A stretch of 64,000 bases of DNA from an uncultured Eubacteriales bacterium (GCA_934456365.1 CAKSHC010000006.1:1-64000), one strand, 5' to 3'; shown: positions 14,850 through 23,708, numbered from the stretch's first letter. The notes: a model not told the origin generated them from the letters alone. Numbers and translations: made by a program.

Positions 14850-15683
14850 ATGGGTCGGAAAGACGGAAAAAGATGCCGGAAGATCGATAATATGTATACG
14901 ATCGTGCCCTATATCATGGTCAAGCGGTCGGACGCCTGCAATTCCATCACGGTGCGCATCCCCTATAAGCCGATGCACGAATATATCCTAAAGCAGCGGA
15001 AAAACGGCGTGAACCTGAGCCACATGGCGCTGGTGATCGCGGCCTATGTGCGCACGGTGTCGCAGTATCCCGAGCTCAACCGGTTTGTGGTCAACCGCAA
15101 GGTTTATGCCCACAACGACCTGGCCGTGGGCATGGTGGTGCAGCGGGCCGACGGCGCCGAGAGCACGATGAGCAAAATGTACTTCGAACGGGAGGACACG
15201 CTGTTTGACGTCAACCGCAAAATCATGGAGTTTGTCGACGGAAACCGTGAGGAAAACACCAATTCGACCGACGCGCTGATGGATAAGCTGGTCCATATCC
15301 CGGGGCTTCTGCGCGTGGGCGTGGGGATCCTGAAATGGCTGGATCAGCGCGGCTGGCTGCCCCGCTCGATCATCCAGGCCTCGCCCTTCCATTGCAGCAT
15401 GGTCATCTCCAACCTCGCCTCGATTCGTACCAACCATATCTATCATCATATCTATGATTTCGGCACCATTTCTCAGATCATCACCATGGGGAATATGCAG
15501 GATGTGGCCCGGCTGCGGGGCGACCGGCTGGAGCTGGAGCGGCAGATCCCTCTGGGCATCGTGTGCGACGAGCGGATCGCCAGCGGCTATGGCTATGCCA
15601 AGGCCTTCCACATGATGAAGGATCTTTTGGCGCATCCGGAGAAGATGGAGCAGCCGCCGAAGGAGGTTTTCTGCGATGCCTGA
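14850..15683 (+). CDS. 2-oxo-acid dehydrogenase E2-like acyltransferase domain protein
   Basis: 277 residues consisting only of a chloramphenicol-acetyltransferase-like/E2 catalytic fold (VRIPYKPMHEYILKQRK, later MVISNLASIRTNHIYHH followed by DFGT). There is no lipoyl domain and no E3-binding domain. The usual HxxxDG active-site motif is not evident: the sequence has HHIYDFGT instead. The ATG at 14850 is preferred to 14781 because it follows AAGAAGG and the upstream extension overlaps the promoter. The next gene overlaps by 8 nt. It may acylate a small molecule rather than act in a dehydrogenase complex. Confidence 0.65.
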   Translation: MGRKDGKRCRKIDNMYTIVPYIMVKRSDACNSITVRIPYKPMHEYILKQRKNGVNLSHMALVIAAYVRTVSQYPELNRFVVNRKVYAHNDLAVGMVVQRADGAESTMSKMYFEREDTLFDVNRKIMEFVDGNREENTNSTDALMDKLVHIPGLLRVGVGILKWLDQRGWLPRSIIQASPFHCSMVISNLASIRTNHIYHHIYDFGTISQIITMGNMQDVARLRGDRLELERQIPLGIVCDERIASGYGYAKAFHMMKDLLAHPEKMEQPPKEVFCDA

Positions 15684-16128
15684 TCCTGCGCAGCGCGCCA
15701 AGGAGCTGTTTGAAAGCGGGCTGAATTGCTCGCAGGCCGTGGTCTGCGCCTTTTCCGACGTGACCGGCCTGGATCCTAAGCTGGCGCAGAGGCTGGCCTC
15801 GCCGCTGGGCGGCGGCATGGGCCGGATGCGCGAGGTCTGCGGTGCGGTGAGCGGCATGTTTCTGGTGCTGGGCCTTTTGGAGGGGACCGACGAAGCCAGC
15901 GCCCCGGCCGATAAGGCGGTTCTGTATGAAAAGGTGCGCGCTTTGGCCGGAGCCTTCCGGGAGCAAAACGGGAGCATCGTCTGCCGCGAGCTGCTGGGGC
16001 TGGACCGCCGGGAAAGCGGAGGCGAGCCCTGCGCCCGCACGGCGGACTATTATAAAAAACGCCCCTGCGCCCTGCTCTGCGCCGACGCGGCGCGGATCCT
16101 GGACGAATATCTGCAAAAAAAAGAATAA
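15676..16128 (+). CDS. C_GCAxxG_C_C family protein
   Basis: 150 residues. The cysteine pattern of this family is present: NCSQAV near residue 17, CGAVSG near 57, then CRELLGL and CARTADYYKKRPC. The family is thought to bind a metal or redox centre but has no settled function. It starts inside the end of the E2-like gene (ATG 15676), so they are coupled. Confidence 0.8.
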   Translation: MPDPAQRAKELFESGLNCSQAVVCAFSDVTGLDPKLAQRLASPLGGGMGRMREVCGAVSGMFLVLGLLEGTDEASAPADKAVLYEKVRALAGAFREQNGSIVCRELLGLDRRESGGEPCARTADYYKKRPCALLCADAARILDEYLQKKE

Positions 16129-16135
16129 AAAAAGA

Positions 16136-16179
16136 TTCACCCCGCAGTTTTTTGGCCATACTCGCTGCGAGGTGAATTT
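16136..16179 (+). terminator. Hairpin ahead of spoIIR
   Basis: ATTCACC-CCGCAG (from about 16136) pairs with CTGCG-AGGTGAAT up to 16175, with T5 after it. The right arm also holds GAGGTGA, the ribosome binding site of spoIIR, so the structure could both end the upstream transcript and hide the site. Confidence 0.5.
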
Positions 16180-16181
16180 TT

Positions 16182-16793
16182 ATGTTTCGGAAAATCACGG
16201 CATCTTTGTTTATCGGATTGATCCTGACCACGCTTTTCGCCACCTACCGCTCGGCCCTGGCGGCCGATTCGCTCAGCGACGGGGTGCTGCGGCTTCATAT
16301 CCTGGCCGCCTCCGACAGTCCCGAGGACCAGGCGCGCAAGGAAAAGGTGCGCGATGCCGTGCTGGCGTATGGAAAAGATCTGTTCGGAACCCCCTCCGAT
16401 AAGAAAGCCGCCGCGGAAACGGTGGCCCGGCATCTGGACGAACTCGAGCAGCTCGCCGAAGAAACGCTGCGCCGGGAAGGCGATGATTCGCCGGTCCATG
16501 CCGAGATCACACGCTGTTATTTCCCCACCAAAGAGTATGACAACGGGCTGCGCCTGCCCGCCGGCTACTACGACGCGCTGCGCCTGACCATCGGCGAGGG
16601 CAAGGGCCGCAACTGGTGGTGCATCCTCTACCCGCCGCTTTGCTTCGGCGGCAGCGTGGAAGAAAGCGAAGACGCTCTCCAAAGCGCCGTGGGCTCGGAT
16701 TCCGAGCTGGCCACCGGAGAAAGCGAGGAGATCCGCGTGGGCTTCAAGCTGGCCGAATGGTGGGGCGAGTTTCTGCGCTGGCTGAGAGGTTAG
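16182..16793 (+). CDS. spoIIR: Stage II sporulation protein R
   Basis: 203 residues. A signal peptide (about 1-27, ending YRSALA) exports it across the forespore membrane into the intermembrane space. There the family triggers SpoIIGA to process pro-sigma-E. Diagnostic parts are LRLHILAASDSPEDQ, RDAVL, and NWWCILYPPLCF. The start ATG 16182 follows GAGGTGA. In the family, transcription is by sigma-F, whose gene is at 38189 here; I could not find a convincing sigma-F promoter. Its stop overlaps the stop of the convergent MFS gene by 4 nt. Confidence 0.95.
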   Translation: MFRKITASLFIGLILTTLFATYRSALAADSLSDGVLRLHILAASDSPEDQARKEKVRDAVLAYGKDLFGTPSDKKAAAETVARHLDELEQLAEETLRREGDDSPVHAEITRCYFPTKEYDNGLRLPAGYYDALRLTIGEGKGRNWWCILYPPLCFGGSVEESEDALQSAVGSDSELATGESEEIRVGFKLAEWWGEFLRWLRG

Positions 16794-18052
16794 TCCTTAG
16801 GACTGCGCAGAAGGCTGCGGCAGCGCCGCGCCGCGATCAGACAGGCCGCCGCCCCGCACAGGCAAACCCCCGCCCAGCAGACAACCGTCGCCCGCCAGCC
16901 GGCGCTCTGCGCGATCAGAGCAAACACATAGGTGGAAAGCGCGCTGCCCACATAGGTGCAGGCGTTGAGCATGCCGGTGAGCAGCGAAACCTTGCCGCTG
17001 GCCGCAAAACGGGCGGGCAGATTGCAGATGAGCATCAGGTTGATGCCATGCATGGCCGCCGTCAGCAATGCGGCTAAAAGCGCGCTGGCCGGGGCACTTG
17101 CCGTGTAGAGCGCCGCCATGGCCAGGCTGAGAATAAGCCCGAAGCCGAAAAGTCCCGCCGAGAAAAGCGCTTCGTTGCGGAAAAAGCGCCGGTGCAGAAA
17201 GGCGCAGACAGGGAAGCTGAAAATGGAAAACAACGGAATGACCACACTGGAAAGAATGCTGCTGCCCGTTTCCAGCGAAAAAACCTCGATCAGATAGCTC
17301 GGCAGCCAGGTGGTCACCCCATCACGCAGAATCCCCTGCAGCACGATCGCCAGCATCACAAACAGAAGCCCTTCGCCAAAGATCATCGTTTTCATCGAGA
17401 ATTTGGCGGGGGCTTTTTTGCCGTCCTGCGCCGCGGGCAAAGGCCCGGTCGGCGCCGAGCCGTGTTTCTTCTCAAAAGCGTTCATAAAGAGAAGCCAAAG
17501 CACCGCCGTCGCCGCCGCCAGGAAAGCGGATACCCGGAAAACAGCCCGCCATCCGCCCAGCCGCAAAATCGGCGGCGCGCAAAGATAAAGCAAAACGGTC
17601 GCTGCCGAGCTGGCGATCGCGGTGCGCACACAGCCGCGCTCCACCCAGACAGGATCGAAATAGGCCGTCATCAGCCGCATCATGGGCGGCCATAAAAGCG
17701 CCTGCGCAAGCCCGTTGAGCGCCCAAAGCACCACCATAAAGCCTATCCCGGGGCAAAGGGGCATCAGAAAATTCAGAAGTGCTGTCGCCCCCAGCCCCGA
17801 AAAGATCAGAAGCTTGGGGCTCACCCTGTCGCCCAGAAAGCCGCTGAGCAGCTGGCCGGCGCCATAGGTGATAAAGCAGGCCGTGGTGCAGAGTGCCGCC
17901 GAGGACTTCAGAATCCCCTCGGCCGCCACGATCTCGGCGATCACCGTGGCGTAGTTGAGCCGGGCAAAATAGCCCGAAAAATAAACCGCGCATAAAGCCG
18001 CAACCAAGAAATGGCAGGGCTTCGGATCGGTCAGGCGAGAGGGAGCTGTCAT
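16790..18052 (-). CDS. MFS transporter (organophosphate antiporter-like)
   Basis: 420 residues with about twelve membrane segments. The N-terminal half has 'YFSGYFARLNYATV' and 'GAGQLLSGFLGDRVSPK', the latter being the conserved loop 2-3 motif of the major facilitator group close to GlpT/UhpT. The start is ATG 18052, which overlaps the stop of the upstream gene (ATGA) and has AAGGAG 12 nt ahead; an ATG at 18073 would overlap more. Co-transcription with a phosphodiesterase-like protein fits uptake or export of a phosphorylated or phosphodiester compound, which is inference. Confidence 0.8.
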   Translation of the reverse strand: MTAPSRLTDPKPCHFLVAALCAVYFSGYFARLNYATVIAEIVAAEGILKSSAALCTTACFITYGAGQLLSGFLGDRVSPKLLIFSGLGATALLNFLMPLCPGIGFMVVLWALNGLAQALLWPPMMRLMTAYFDPVWVERGCVRTAIASSAATVLLYLCAPPILRLGGWRAVFRVSAFLAAATAVLWLLFMNAFEKKHGSAPTGPLPAAQDGKKAPAKFSMKTMIFGEGLLFVMLAIVLQGILRDGVTTWLPSYLIEVFSLETGSSILSSVVIPLFSIFSFPVCAFLHRRFFRNEALFSAGLFGFGLILSLAMAALYTASAPASALLAALLTAAMHGINLMLICNLPARFAASGKVSLLTGMLNACTYVGSALSTYVFALIAQSAGWRATVVCWAGVCLCGAAACLIAARRCRSLLRSPKD

Positions 18053-18819
18053 ATCAGGCTGGCTCCTTCCCATTCGCGGTCTGCAGGAACCTCCAAAAGC
18101 CGGCAGATCGTGGGCGCCAGATCCAGAAGATCGGGCTCCCCGAGCTCCGGCCGAAGCGAAAGCCCGGGCGTGCGCACAAAGAGCGGAATGGTCATATCCT
18201 CCGGGCAGTCGCTGCCGTGGGTGCGGTCGTGCCCGCCGTGGTCGGCGGTGATGAGAATGTCGTAATCATCTCCCGCCTGCTCGCAAACGCGGCGGATGCA
18301 GTCCCACGCGCCGGAGAGCGTTTCGAGATAGAAGGGGCTCATCCAGCCCTTCGCGTGCCCTGCCTCGTCGGTCTCGCCCAGATAGAGAAAGGTGAAATCG
18401 GGCTCGGAATTTCGAAGCCGGGTAAGGACGGCGTCGGTCAGCTGCCGGTCGCTCTGAGGGTTGTCGGCCAGCTTCAGAAAGCCGCCGTAGCTTAAGTGCC
18501 CGGGCAGCGCAATATCGCGAAGCGGCTCCCAGCTGTAGAAAAAGGCCGTGGTCTTTCCGGCCGAATGCAGCACCTCAAACAGGCTGCGCACCGGGCGTAC
18601 CTGCTGGGAGTAGGTGTTGGTCAGAGTGCCGTGGCGCGAGGGGGGAACCGAATGAAAGAGCGAAATGTGGCAGGGGAGAGTCACACTCGGCATCACACTG
18701 CGCGCCTCCATCTGCACCGCGCCGGCGGAAAGGATCTCGCGGCAAAAGGGATGCCCGCAGGCCGGGATCGCATCGGGGCGCATCCCGTCGACCAGGATCA
18801 GAATGCATTTGCGGTTCAT
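18049..18819 (-). CDS. Type I phosphodiesterase / alkaline-phosphatase superfamily protein
   Basis: 256 residues. 'ILILVDGMRPDA' near the start carries the first metal ligand Asp, and 'MPSVTLPCHISLF' carries the nucleophile Thr typical of nucleotide pyrophosphatases. 'LGETDEAGH' and 'ITADHGGHDRTHG' provide the later metal-binding Asp/His residues. It probably cleaves phosphodiester or phosphonate bonds in the cytoplasm (no signal peptide). ATG 18819 is preferred over 18891 because of AAGGAGC and the homologous start. The MFS transporter gene follows in the same transcript. Confidence 0.85.
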   Translation of the reverse strand: MNRKCILILVDGMRPDAIPACGHPFCREILSAGAVQMEARSVMPSVTLPCHISLFHSVPPSRHGTLTNTYSQQVRPVRSLFEVLHSAGKTTAFFYSWEPLRDIALPGHLSYGGFLKLADNPQSDRQLTDAVLTRLRNSEPDFTFLYLGETDEAGHAKGWMSPFYLETLSGAWDCIRRVCEQAGDDYDILITADHGGHDRTHGSDCPEDMTIPLFVRTPGLSLRPELGEPDLLDLAPTICRLLEVPADREWEGASLI

Positions 18820-18943
18820 AAGATGCTCCTTGTTTCGTTTCGGCCGATCATGCGGTCGAATTCGCGCCCAGTATAGCGCATCCTCTTCCAAAAAGCAAGA
18901 GAGAGTCTCGTCGCTTCGGAAAAACTTTCTTGCATAAAAAGGG

Positions 18944-18972
18944 TTGCGTTGAAATGTGAAAACGTGTAAGAT
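18944..18972 (+). promoter_or_regulatory. Promoter of the dockerin-glucosaminidase gene
   Basis: TTGCGT (18944-18949), 17-bp spacer, TAAGAT (18967-18972). Both boxes are one or two bases off consensus. The start at 19005 lies 32 bp downstream with GAGGGTG as binding site. Confidence 0.5.
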
Positions 18973-19004
18973 AAGCTTGTGTAGAAGTTCTTGAGGGTGA
19001 TACT

Positions 19005-20801
19005 ATGGCACAAACCGGAAAAAGAACCAAACGAAACGTTGCCGCGTGGCTGATCCTGGCCTCGCTGGTTTTGTTGCTGTCCGGCGTTTCTCCCCGCGCT
19101 GCCGAAGGCACGCTCGGCATGGTCACGCACGACAGTGTGAACGTGCGCAACGCCGCCGGCACCGTCGGCACCCAGGTGATTACTCAGCTCTCCACCGGCC
19201 ACAGCGTCACCATCCTGGCCGAAACCACCGTCGGCGCCAAGCTTTGGTATCAGATCACCGCCTCCACCTCCGAGGGAATGATCACCGGCTGGATCAGCGG
19301 CGACTATGTCCGCAAAATCATCCCCGACGCCGACTACGCCGCCTCTCTGCGCGCGCAGGGCTTCCCGGAGGACTATGTCCAGAAGCTCGCCGCCATCCAC
19401 GATGTCTACCCCAGCTGGGTCTTCGTGGCCGTGCCGGTCAGCCCCTCGTGGGATACTGTCGTCGCGGGCGAAACGGTGCTGGGGCGCAACCTCACCCATC
19501 GCAATAACCCCGATTACTACATCAACTGGAACGACGTGGACGCAAACGGCAACCTCATCGGCCGCGACGGCTACTGGTGGGTCGCCGCCTCCTCAAACAT
19601 CGTGAAATACTACCTGGACCCCCGCAACTTCCTCAACGCCGCGGATATCTTCCAGTTTGAAAGCCTCTCCTACGACAGCACCAACCACACCATCGAGGCT
19701 GTTGAAAAAATCATCGGCGGTACCTTCATGCGCTCGAGCGTCACCTTCACCGTCGACGGCACCGCCTATACCCACGCCCAGGCCATCATGCTCGCGGCCC
19801 AGGAATCGGGGGTGAGCCCCCTCCACCTCGCCGCCCGCCTGCGCCAGGAGCAGGGCACAACCGGCTCCTCCCTCTCCTTCGGCGAGGTCAGCGGCTACGA
19901 GGGCTATTACAACTACTTCAACATCGGCGCCTACCCCACAAGCGATGCAACCACTCTGCAAAACGGCGCGAAATACGCCAAAAACGCCGGCTGGACCGAC
20001 CCGCTCAAGGCCATCGTGGGCGGCGCCAAGATCCTCGCCCGCGGCTACATCAACGCCGGTCAGGACACCGTCTATTTCCAGAAGTTCGACGTGCTCAGCG
20101 AGCCCTATTTCAGCCACCAGTATATGACCAATATCTCGGTCGGCGTGACCGAGGCTTCCATGATGCGCGATGCATATACCGAGGATAGTGAGGAAATGCT
20201 GCAAAACGCGCTGGTCTTCAAGATCCCCGTCTATTCGGGCATGCCCTACTCTCCCTGCTCCCCGCGGGGCGACGAAGAACCGATCCCTCCCCAACCGGAG
20301 CCCGATCCCAAGCCGGATCCCAAGCCCGAACCCGAACCGGAGCCCGAGCCCGAACCCGAGCCGGATCCCGATCCCAGCGTGTCCACGGGGTATTACGTCT
20401 TCTCCGGCGGAAGAGTTTCGGCGGTGAACCTGGGCGCGAGCGTGGAGGAATTTCTGCGCAAGGTCGGCGTGCAGAACGGCTCGGCCTATGTCTATACCGC
20501 CGCGACGAATCTGAAAACGGCCGGCGTCATGGCCACGGGCGACTATGTGGGCATCTATAATCTCAAAGGCTTTTGGCACACGGGCTATACCGTGGTCATC
20601 TGGGGCGACGTCAACGGCGACGGGAAAATCTCGGCCGCCGATCTGCTCAAGGTGCGCCGCCATCTTCTGGACGAAGGCTCGCTGGACGGCTGGTACGCCC
20701 TCGCAGCCGACGCCAGCGGCGACGGGAAGATCTCGGCCGCCGATCTGCTGAAAATTCAGCGCCACCTGCTGGGCATATCCGCCATCGAACAAACGAGGTA
20801 A
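19005..20801 (+). CDS. Secreted SH3-glucosaminidase with C-terminal dockerin
   Basis: 598 residues. Signal peptide about 1-33 (LVLLLSGVSPRAA). Bacterial SH3 domain about 37-105 (DSVNVRNAAGT, then GWISGDYVRK). Endo-beta-N-acetylglucosaminidase domain about 115-405, with the catalytic Glu282 in LAARLRQEQG, so it should cut peptidoglycan glycan strands. A Pro-Glu-Pro-Lys/Asp linker (about 425-460), a ~70-residue beta module, then a type I dockerin from about 535: two calcium loops, DVNGDGKISAADLL and DASGDGKISAADLL, each followed by a helix ending in RRHLL or QRHLL. The second loop has Ser for Asn at position 3. The next gene, 5 nt away, encodes a cohesin-like membrane protein, the expected docking partner. 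Confidence 0.9.
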   Translation: MAQTGKRTKRNVAAWLILASLVLLLSGVSPRAAEGTLGMVTHDSVNVRNAAGTVGTQVITQLSTGHSVTILAETTVGAKLWYQITASTSEGMITGWISGDYVRKIIPDADYAASLRAQGFPEDYVQKLAAIHDVYPSWVFVAVPVSPSWDTVVAGETVLGRNLTHRNNPDYYINWNDVDANGNLIGRDGYWWVAASSNIVKYYLDPRNFLNAADIFQFESLSYDSTNHTIEAVEKIIGGTFMRSSVTFTVDGTAYTHAQAIMLAAQESGVSPLHLAARLRQEQGTTGSSLSFGEVSGYEGYYNYFNIGAYPTSDATTLQNGAKYAKNAGWTDPLKAIVGGAKILARGYINAGQDTVYFQKFDVLSEPYFSHQYMTNISVGVTEASMMRDAYTEDSEEMLQNALVFKIPVYSGMPYSPCSPRGDEEPIPPQPEPDPKPDPKPEPEPEPEPEPEPDPDPSVSTGYYVFSGGRVSAVNLGASVEEFLRKVGVQNGSAYVYTAATNLKTAGVMATGDYVGIYNLKGFWHTGYTVVIWGDVNGDGKISAADLLKVRRHLLDEGSLDGWYALAADASGDGKISAADLLKIQRHLLGISAIEQTR

Positions 20802-20806
20802 CCGCA

Positions 20807-22249
20807 ATGAAAAAAATCAGAAAACTCACAGCCGCCCTCCTGGGGGCTTTGCTGACGGTTTGTCTTTTCTCCTCCGTTTCGGCTGCAGGGGTCTGCGAGG
20901 TCTATGCCTCCCGCTCCTCGGCCACCGTCGGCCAGGGGCTGACCGTCACCGTCACCTATTCGGCCGGCGGCTCGCCCCTCGGCGCCGTCACCGCCATGAT
21001 GACCTACGATCCCTCCGTCCTGCGCTACGGCGGCGGCTCGGGCACCAGCGGCGGCAACGGTTCGATCCGGTTGGTCGGCGTGTGCGACAGCGCCGATCAG
21101 ACCTCGCTGAGCTTTTCGGTGAGCTTCACCGCCGTCGGAGCCGGCAGCTCCACTTTGAGCGTTTCCACAAGCGAGCTCCTCTCCTTTGATTACGACGACC
21201 TCACCCCCGGCACCGCGCAAACGCAGGTCACGGTTTCGGCCTCCTCCTCGGGCGGGGATGTGATCCCCGATCTGCCCGACGAGCCCATCGTCGAGCCCGA
21301 CCCGATCCTCGTCACGGTCGACGGCAAGGAAAAGCATCTCCTGCGCTCGCTGGCCGGAGTGGAAATCCCGGCCGACTTCGAGGGCGCCGAGGATGAATAC
21401 GCCGGAGAGATTGTGAGCGTGGCGAGAGGGATCAACCAGGATATCCTGCTGATGTATCTGACCGATCCCGACGGCACCGGCGGCGCCTTCTACCGCTACG
21501 ACCGCGCCACCAACACCTTCCGCTCCTTCCACCGCATCTCGGTCAGCGCCGCGCGCTATACGGTGCTCAGCCGCCCGGCCTCGGTCGAGCTGCCCGCAGG
21601 CTGGATCGAATCCACCGTGACCTACGGCTCGGAAAGCATCCCGGCCGCCTACCGCGGCGGCAGTGAGTATAAGGGCATCTACCTGATCTATGCCGCCGAT
21701 TCGTCCGGCAACGAGGGCTTCTACCTCTTCGACCGCGACAACGGCGCCGTCCTGCGCTACCTCGAGGGAGATACCAAAACGGTCGTCGTGCCCAACGACC
21801 CGATCGCCACGGTCGGCAACCTCTGGAACCGGCTGATCTCCGACCGCGAAATGCTCACACTGGTGCTCGTCCCCTCGGCGCTGCTGCTTCTGGTCGCCGC
21901 CGCCTGGCTGGTCACCACCCTTCTGCGCCGCCAGACCGAGCCGAGCGAGGAAAAGGCCGCCCGGCAGGAGAAAAAGATGGCGCGCCGCCTCGAGCGGATC
22001 GAAAAGCGCAATCGGAAGAAAAATCAGGCCGCGCTGCCGGACGCTCCCCCCAAGCCCGAGATCGGTACCCTGGAGGAAGAGCTGCGCCAGGCCGAGCAGG
22101 AGGAAAAGCCGGCCGAGCCCGCCCCGGAATCCGCTCCGGAAGCGCCGAACGAGGCGCCAAAAGAGCCCGCCGAGGCCTCCGGGCCTGAGCAGGAATCGAC
22201 CGAGCCGGAAAAGCCGGAGGGCGCTCCGGCAAACGAAACGCAGGAATAA
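20807..22249 (+). CDS. Membrane-anchored cohesin-like protein
   Basis: 480 residues. Signal peptide about 1-26 (LLTVCLFSSVSAA). Residues about 29-145 read as a cohesin: SSATVGQGLTVTVTY, then LGAVTAMMTYDPSVLRYGGG and SLSFSVSFTAVGAGSSTLSVS, the alternating strands and 'TYDPSVL' signature of that fold. An Asp/Pro linker and a second extracellular beta-rich region (about 165-340) follow. One transmembrane helix (about 349-372) leads to a ~108-residue cytosolic tail rich in Lys, Glu and Pro. ATG 20807 is chosen for the signal peptide; GAGG precedes it. It probably holds the dockerin enzyme encoded just upstream at the cell surface. Confidence 0.75.
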   Translation: MKKIRKLTAALLGALLTVCLFSSVSAAGVCEVYASRSSATVGQGLTVTVTYSAGGSPLGAVTAMMTYDPSVLRYGGGSGTSGGNGSIRLVGVCDSADQTSLSFSVSFTAVGAGSSTLSVSTSELLSFDYDDLTPGTAQTQVTVSASSSGGDVIPDLPDEPIVEPDPILVTVDGKEKHLLRSLAGVEIPADFEGAEDEYAGEIVSVARGINQDILLMYLTDPDGTGGAFYRYDRATNTFRSFHRISVSAARYTVLSRPASVELPAGWIESTVTYGSESIPAAYRGGSEYKGIYLIYAADSSGNEGFYLFDRDNGAVLRYLEGDTKTVVVPNDPIATVGNLWNRLISDREMLTLVLVPSALLLLVAAAWLVTTLLRRQTEPSEEKAARQEKKMARRLERIEKRNRKKNQAALPDAPPKPEIGTLEEELRQAEQEEKPAEPAPESAPEAPNEAPKEPAEASGPEQESTEPEKPEGAPANETQE

Positions 22250-22268
22250 ATTCAGAAAAGGATCGGCA

Positions 22269-22291
22269 GCGGCGGATCGAGGATCCGCCGC
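22269..22291 (+). terminator. GC-rich hairpin after the cohesin gene
   Basis: Arms GCGGCGGATC (22269-22278) and GATCCGCCGC (22282-22291), loop GAG. Only CTTGCTTT follows, so it may be a weak terminator or stabilise the mRNA end. Confidence 0.5.
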
Positions 22292-22307
22292 CTTGCTTTG
22301 GAAAGCG

Positions 22308-23702
22308 ATGAAAAAGGATGTGCTCGCGCCGCTGCGCGAGGGAAAAGAACTGTCTTTGGGGCAGCAGTTTGCCCTGATTATCCGCCTGTCTTTGCCCGCT
22401 ATGCTGGCGCAGGTTTCGATGATCGCCATGCAGTATATCGATTCGGCCATGGTGGGGCGCCTGGGCGCCGGGCCCTCGGCCTCGATCGGGCTGGTGAGCA
22501 CCACCACCTGGCTCTTCGGCGGGCTCTGCACCGCGCTGACCGCCGGGTTTTGCGTGCAGGCCGCCCAGCATCTCGGCGCGGGCGAGGAAAAGAGGGCGCG
22601 CGATGTGATGAAGCACGGGCTCTGCGCCGCCGCGATCTTTTCGGCTCTTCTGGGTGCGCTCGGCGCGATTTTAGCCCCCTGGCTGCCCGTCTGGCTGGGC
22701 GGGGAAGAGGCCATCCGCCAGGGAGCCACCGAATATTTTCTGGTGTTCGCTCTGTCGGTTCCCACCATCATGTTCCATTATGTGGCGGGCGGCATGCTCC
22801 AGGCGAGCGGAAATATGCGCCTGCCGAGCCTGATCTATGTGGCCATGTGCGTGCTGGATGTGGTGTTCAATGCCTTTCTGATCTTTCCCCGGGTCGAGCT
22901 CGGGTTCTGCACTCTGCCGGGGTTTGATCTGGGGGTGCTGGGAGCTTCGCTGGGCACCGCCCTCAGCGACCTCGTGGCCGCCGTGTGGATGACGCTGGCC
23001 CTGCTCTTCACCTCGCGCCCCCTCCGGCTGCGCCGCGGCGAAAAAACGGCCTTTGAGGGGCAAACGCTGCGCCGCGCCTGGAAGATCGGCGCGCCGGTGG
23101 CGCTGGAGCGGATCGTGACCAACGGCGCTCAGATCGCCGTCACTCGGGTCATCGCTCCGCTGGGCGCGATCTCCATCGCAGCCAATACCTTCGCCGTCAC
23201 CGCCGAGGGCCTCGGCTATATGCCGGCCTACGGCATCGCCGACGCCGCCACCGCCATCATCGGCCAGAGCGTGGGCGCCCGCCGGCGCGACCTCACCCCC
23301 AGGCTCGGTTGGCTCTGCACCCTGCTGGGCATGGCGCTGATGGTGATCTCCGGACTGTTTCTCTATTTCGGCGGCCCGGCCATGATGCATTTCTTCACCG
23401 ACGATCCGGATGTCGCGGCGCTCGGCATCGAAATTCTGCGCATCGAGGCCTTTGCCGAGCCGCTGTTCGGCGCTTCCATCGTGGCCATGGGCGTTTTCCG
23501 CGGCGCGGGAAACACGCTCGTCCCCTCGCTGTTCAACTTCGCGAGCATGTGGGGGATCCGCCTGCCGCTGGCTCTTTTTCTGGCTCCGCGCCTGGGGCTG
23601 CGCGGGGTGTGGCTCGCGATGGCGATCGAGCTTTGCGTGCGGGGCGTGCTCTTTTTGATCCGGCTGGGAGGAAGGCGCTGGCAGGCCGCGCTCAACGGAT
23701 AA
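22308..23702 (+). CDS. MATE-family efflux transporter
   Basis: 464 residues with about twelve membrane segments in two similar halves. 'LPAMLAQVSMIAMQYIDSAMVG' style opening (the conserved Q and D of helix 1-2) and 'ALERIVTNGAQIAVTR' at the start of the second half are typical. It exports drugs or metabolites with a Na+ or H+ gradient. ATG 22308 is preferred to an in-frame TTG at 22293. A terminator follows it. Confidence 0.9.
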   Translation: MKKDVLAPLREGKELSLGQQFALIIRLSLPAMLAQVSMIAMQYIDSAMVGRLGAGPSASIGLVSTTTWLFGGLCTALTAGFCVQAAQHLGAGEEKRARDVMKHGLCAAAIFSALLGALGAILAPWLPVWLGGEEAIRQGATEYFLVFALSVPTIMFHYVAGGMLQASGNMRLPSLIYVAMCVLDVVFNAFLIFPRVELGFCTLPGFDLGVLGASLGTALSDLVAAVWMTLALLFTSRPLRLRRGEKTAFEGQTLRRAWKIGAPVALERIVTNGAQIAVTRVIAPLGAISIAANTFAVTAEGLGYMPAYGIADAATAIIGQSVGARRRDLTPRLGWLCTLLGMALMVISGLFLYFGGPAMMHFFTDDPDVAALGIEILRIEAFAEPLFGASIVAMGVFRGAGNTLVPSLFNFASMWGIRLPLALFLAPRLGLRGVWLAMAIELCVRGVLFLIRLGGRRWQAALNG

Positions 23703-23708
23703 AAAAGG

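Noticed and set aside
16155..16180. Sigma-F-like -10 (GGCCATACT) before spoIIR
   Set aside because: A start there would fall on or after the ribosome binding site, and no -35 element of the sigma-F type lies at the right distance.
20281..20380. Repetitive Pro-Glu/Pro-Asp coding stretch as a DNA repeat
   Set aside because: It is an ordinary low-complexity linker between protein domains.
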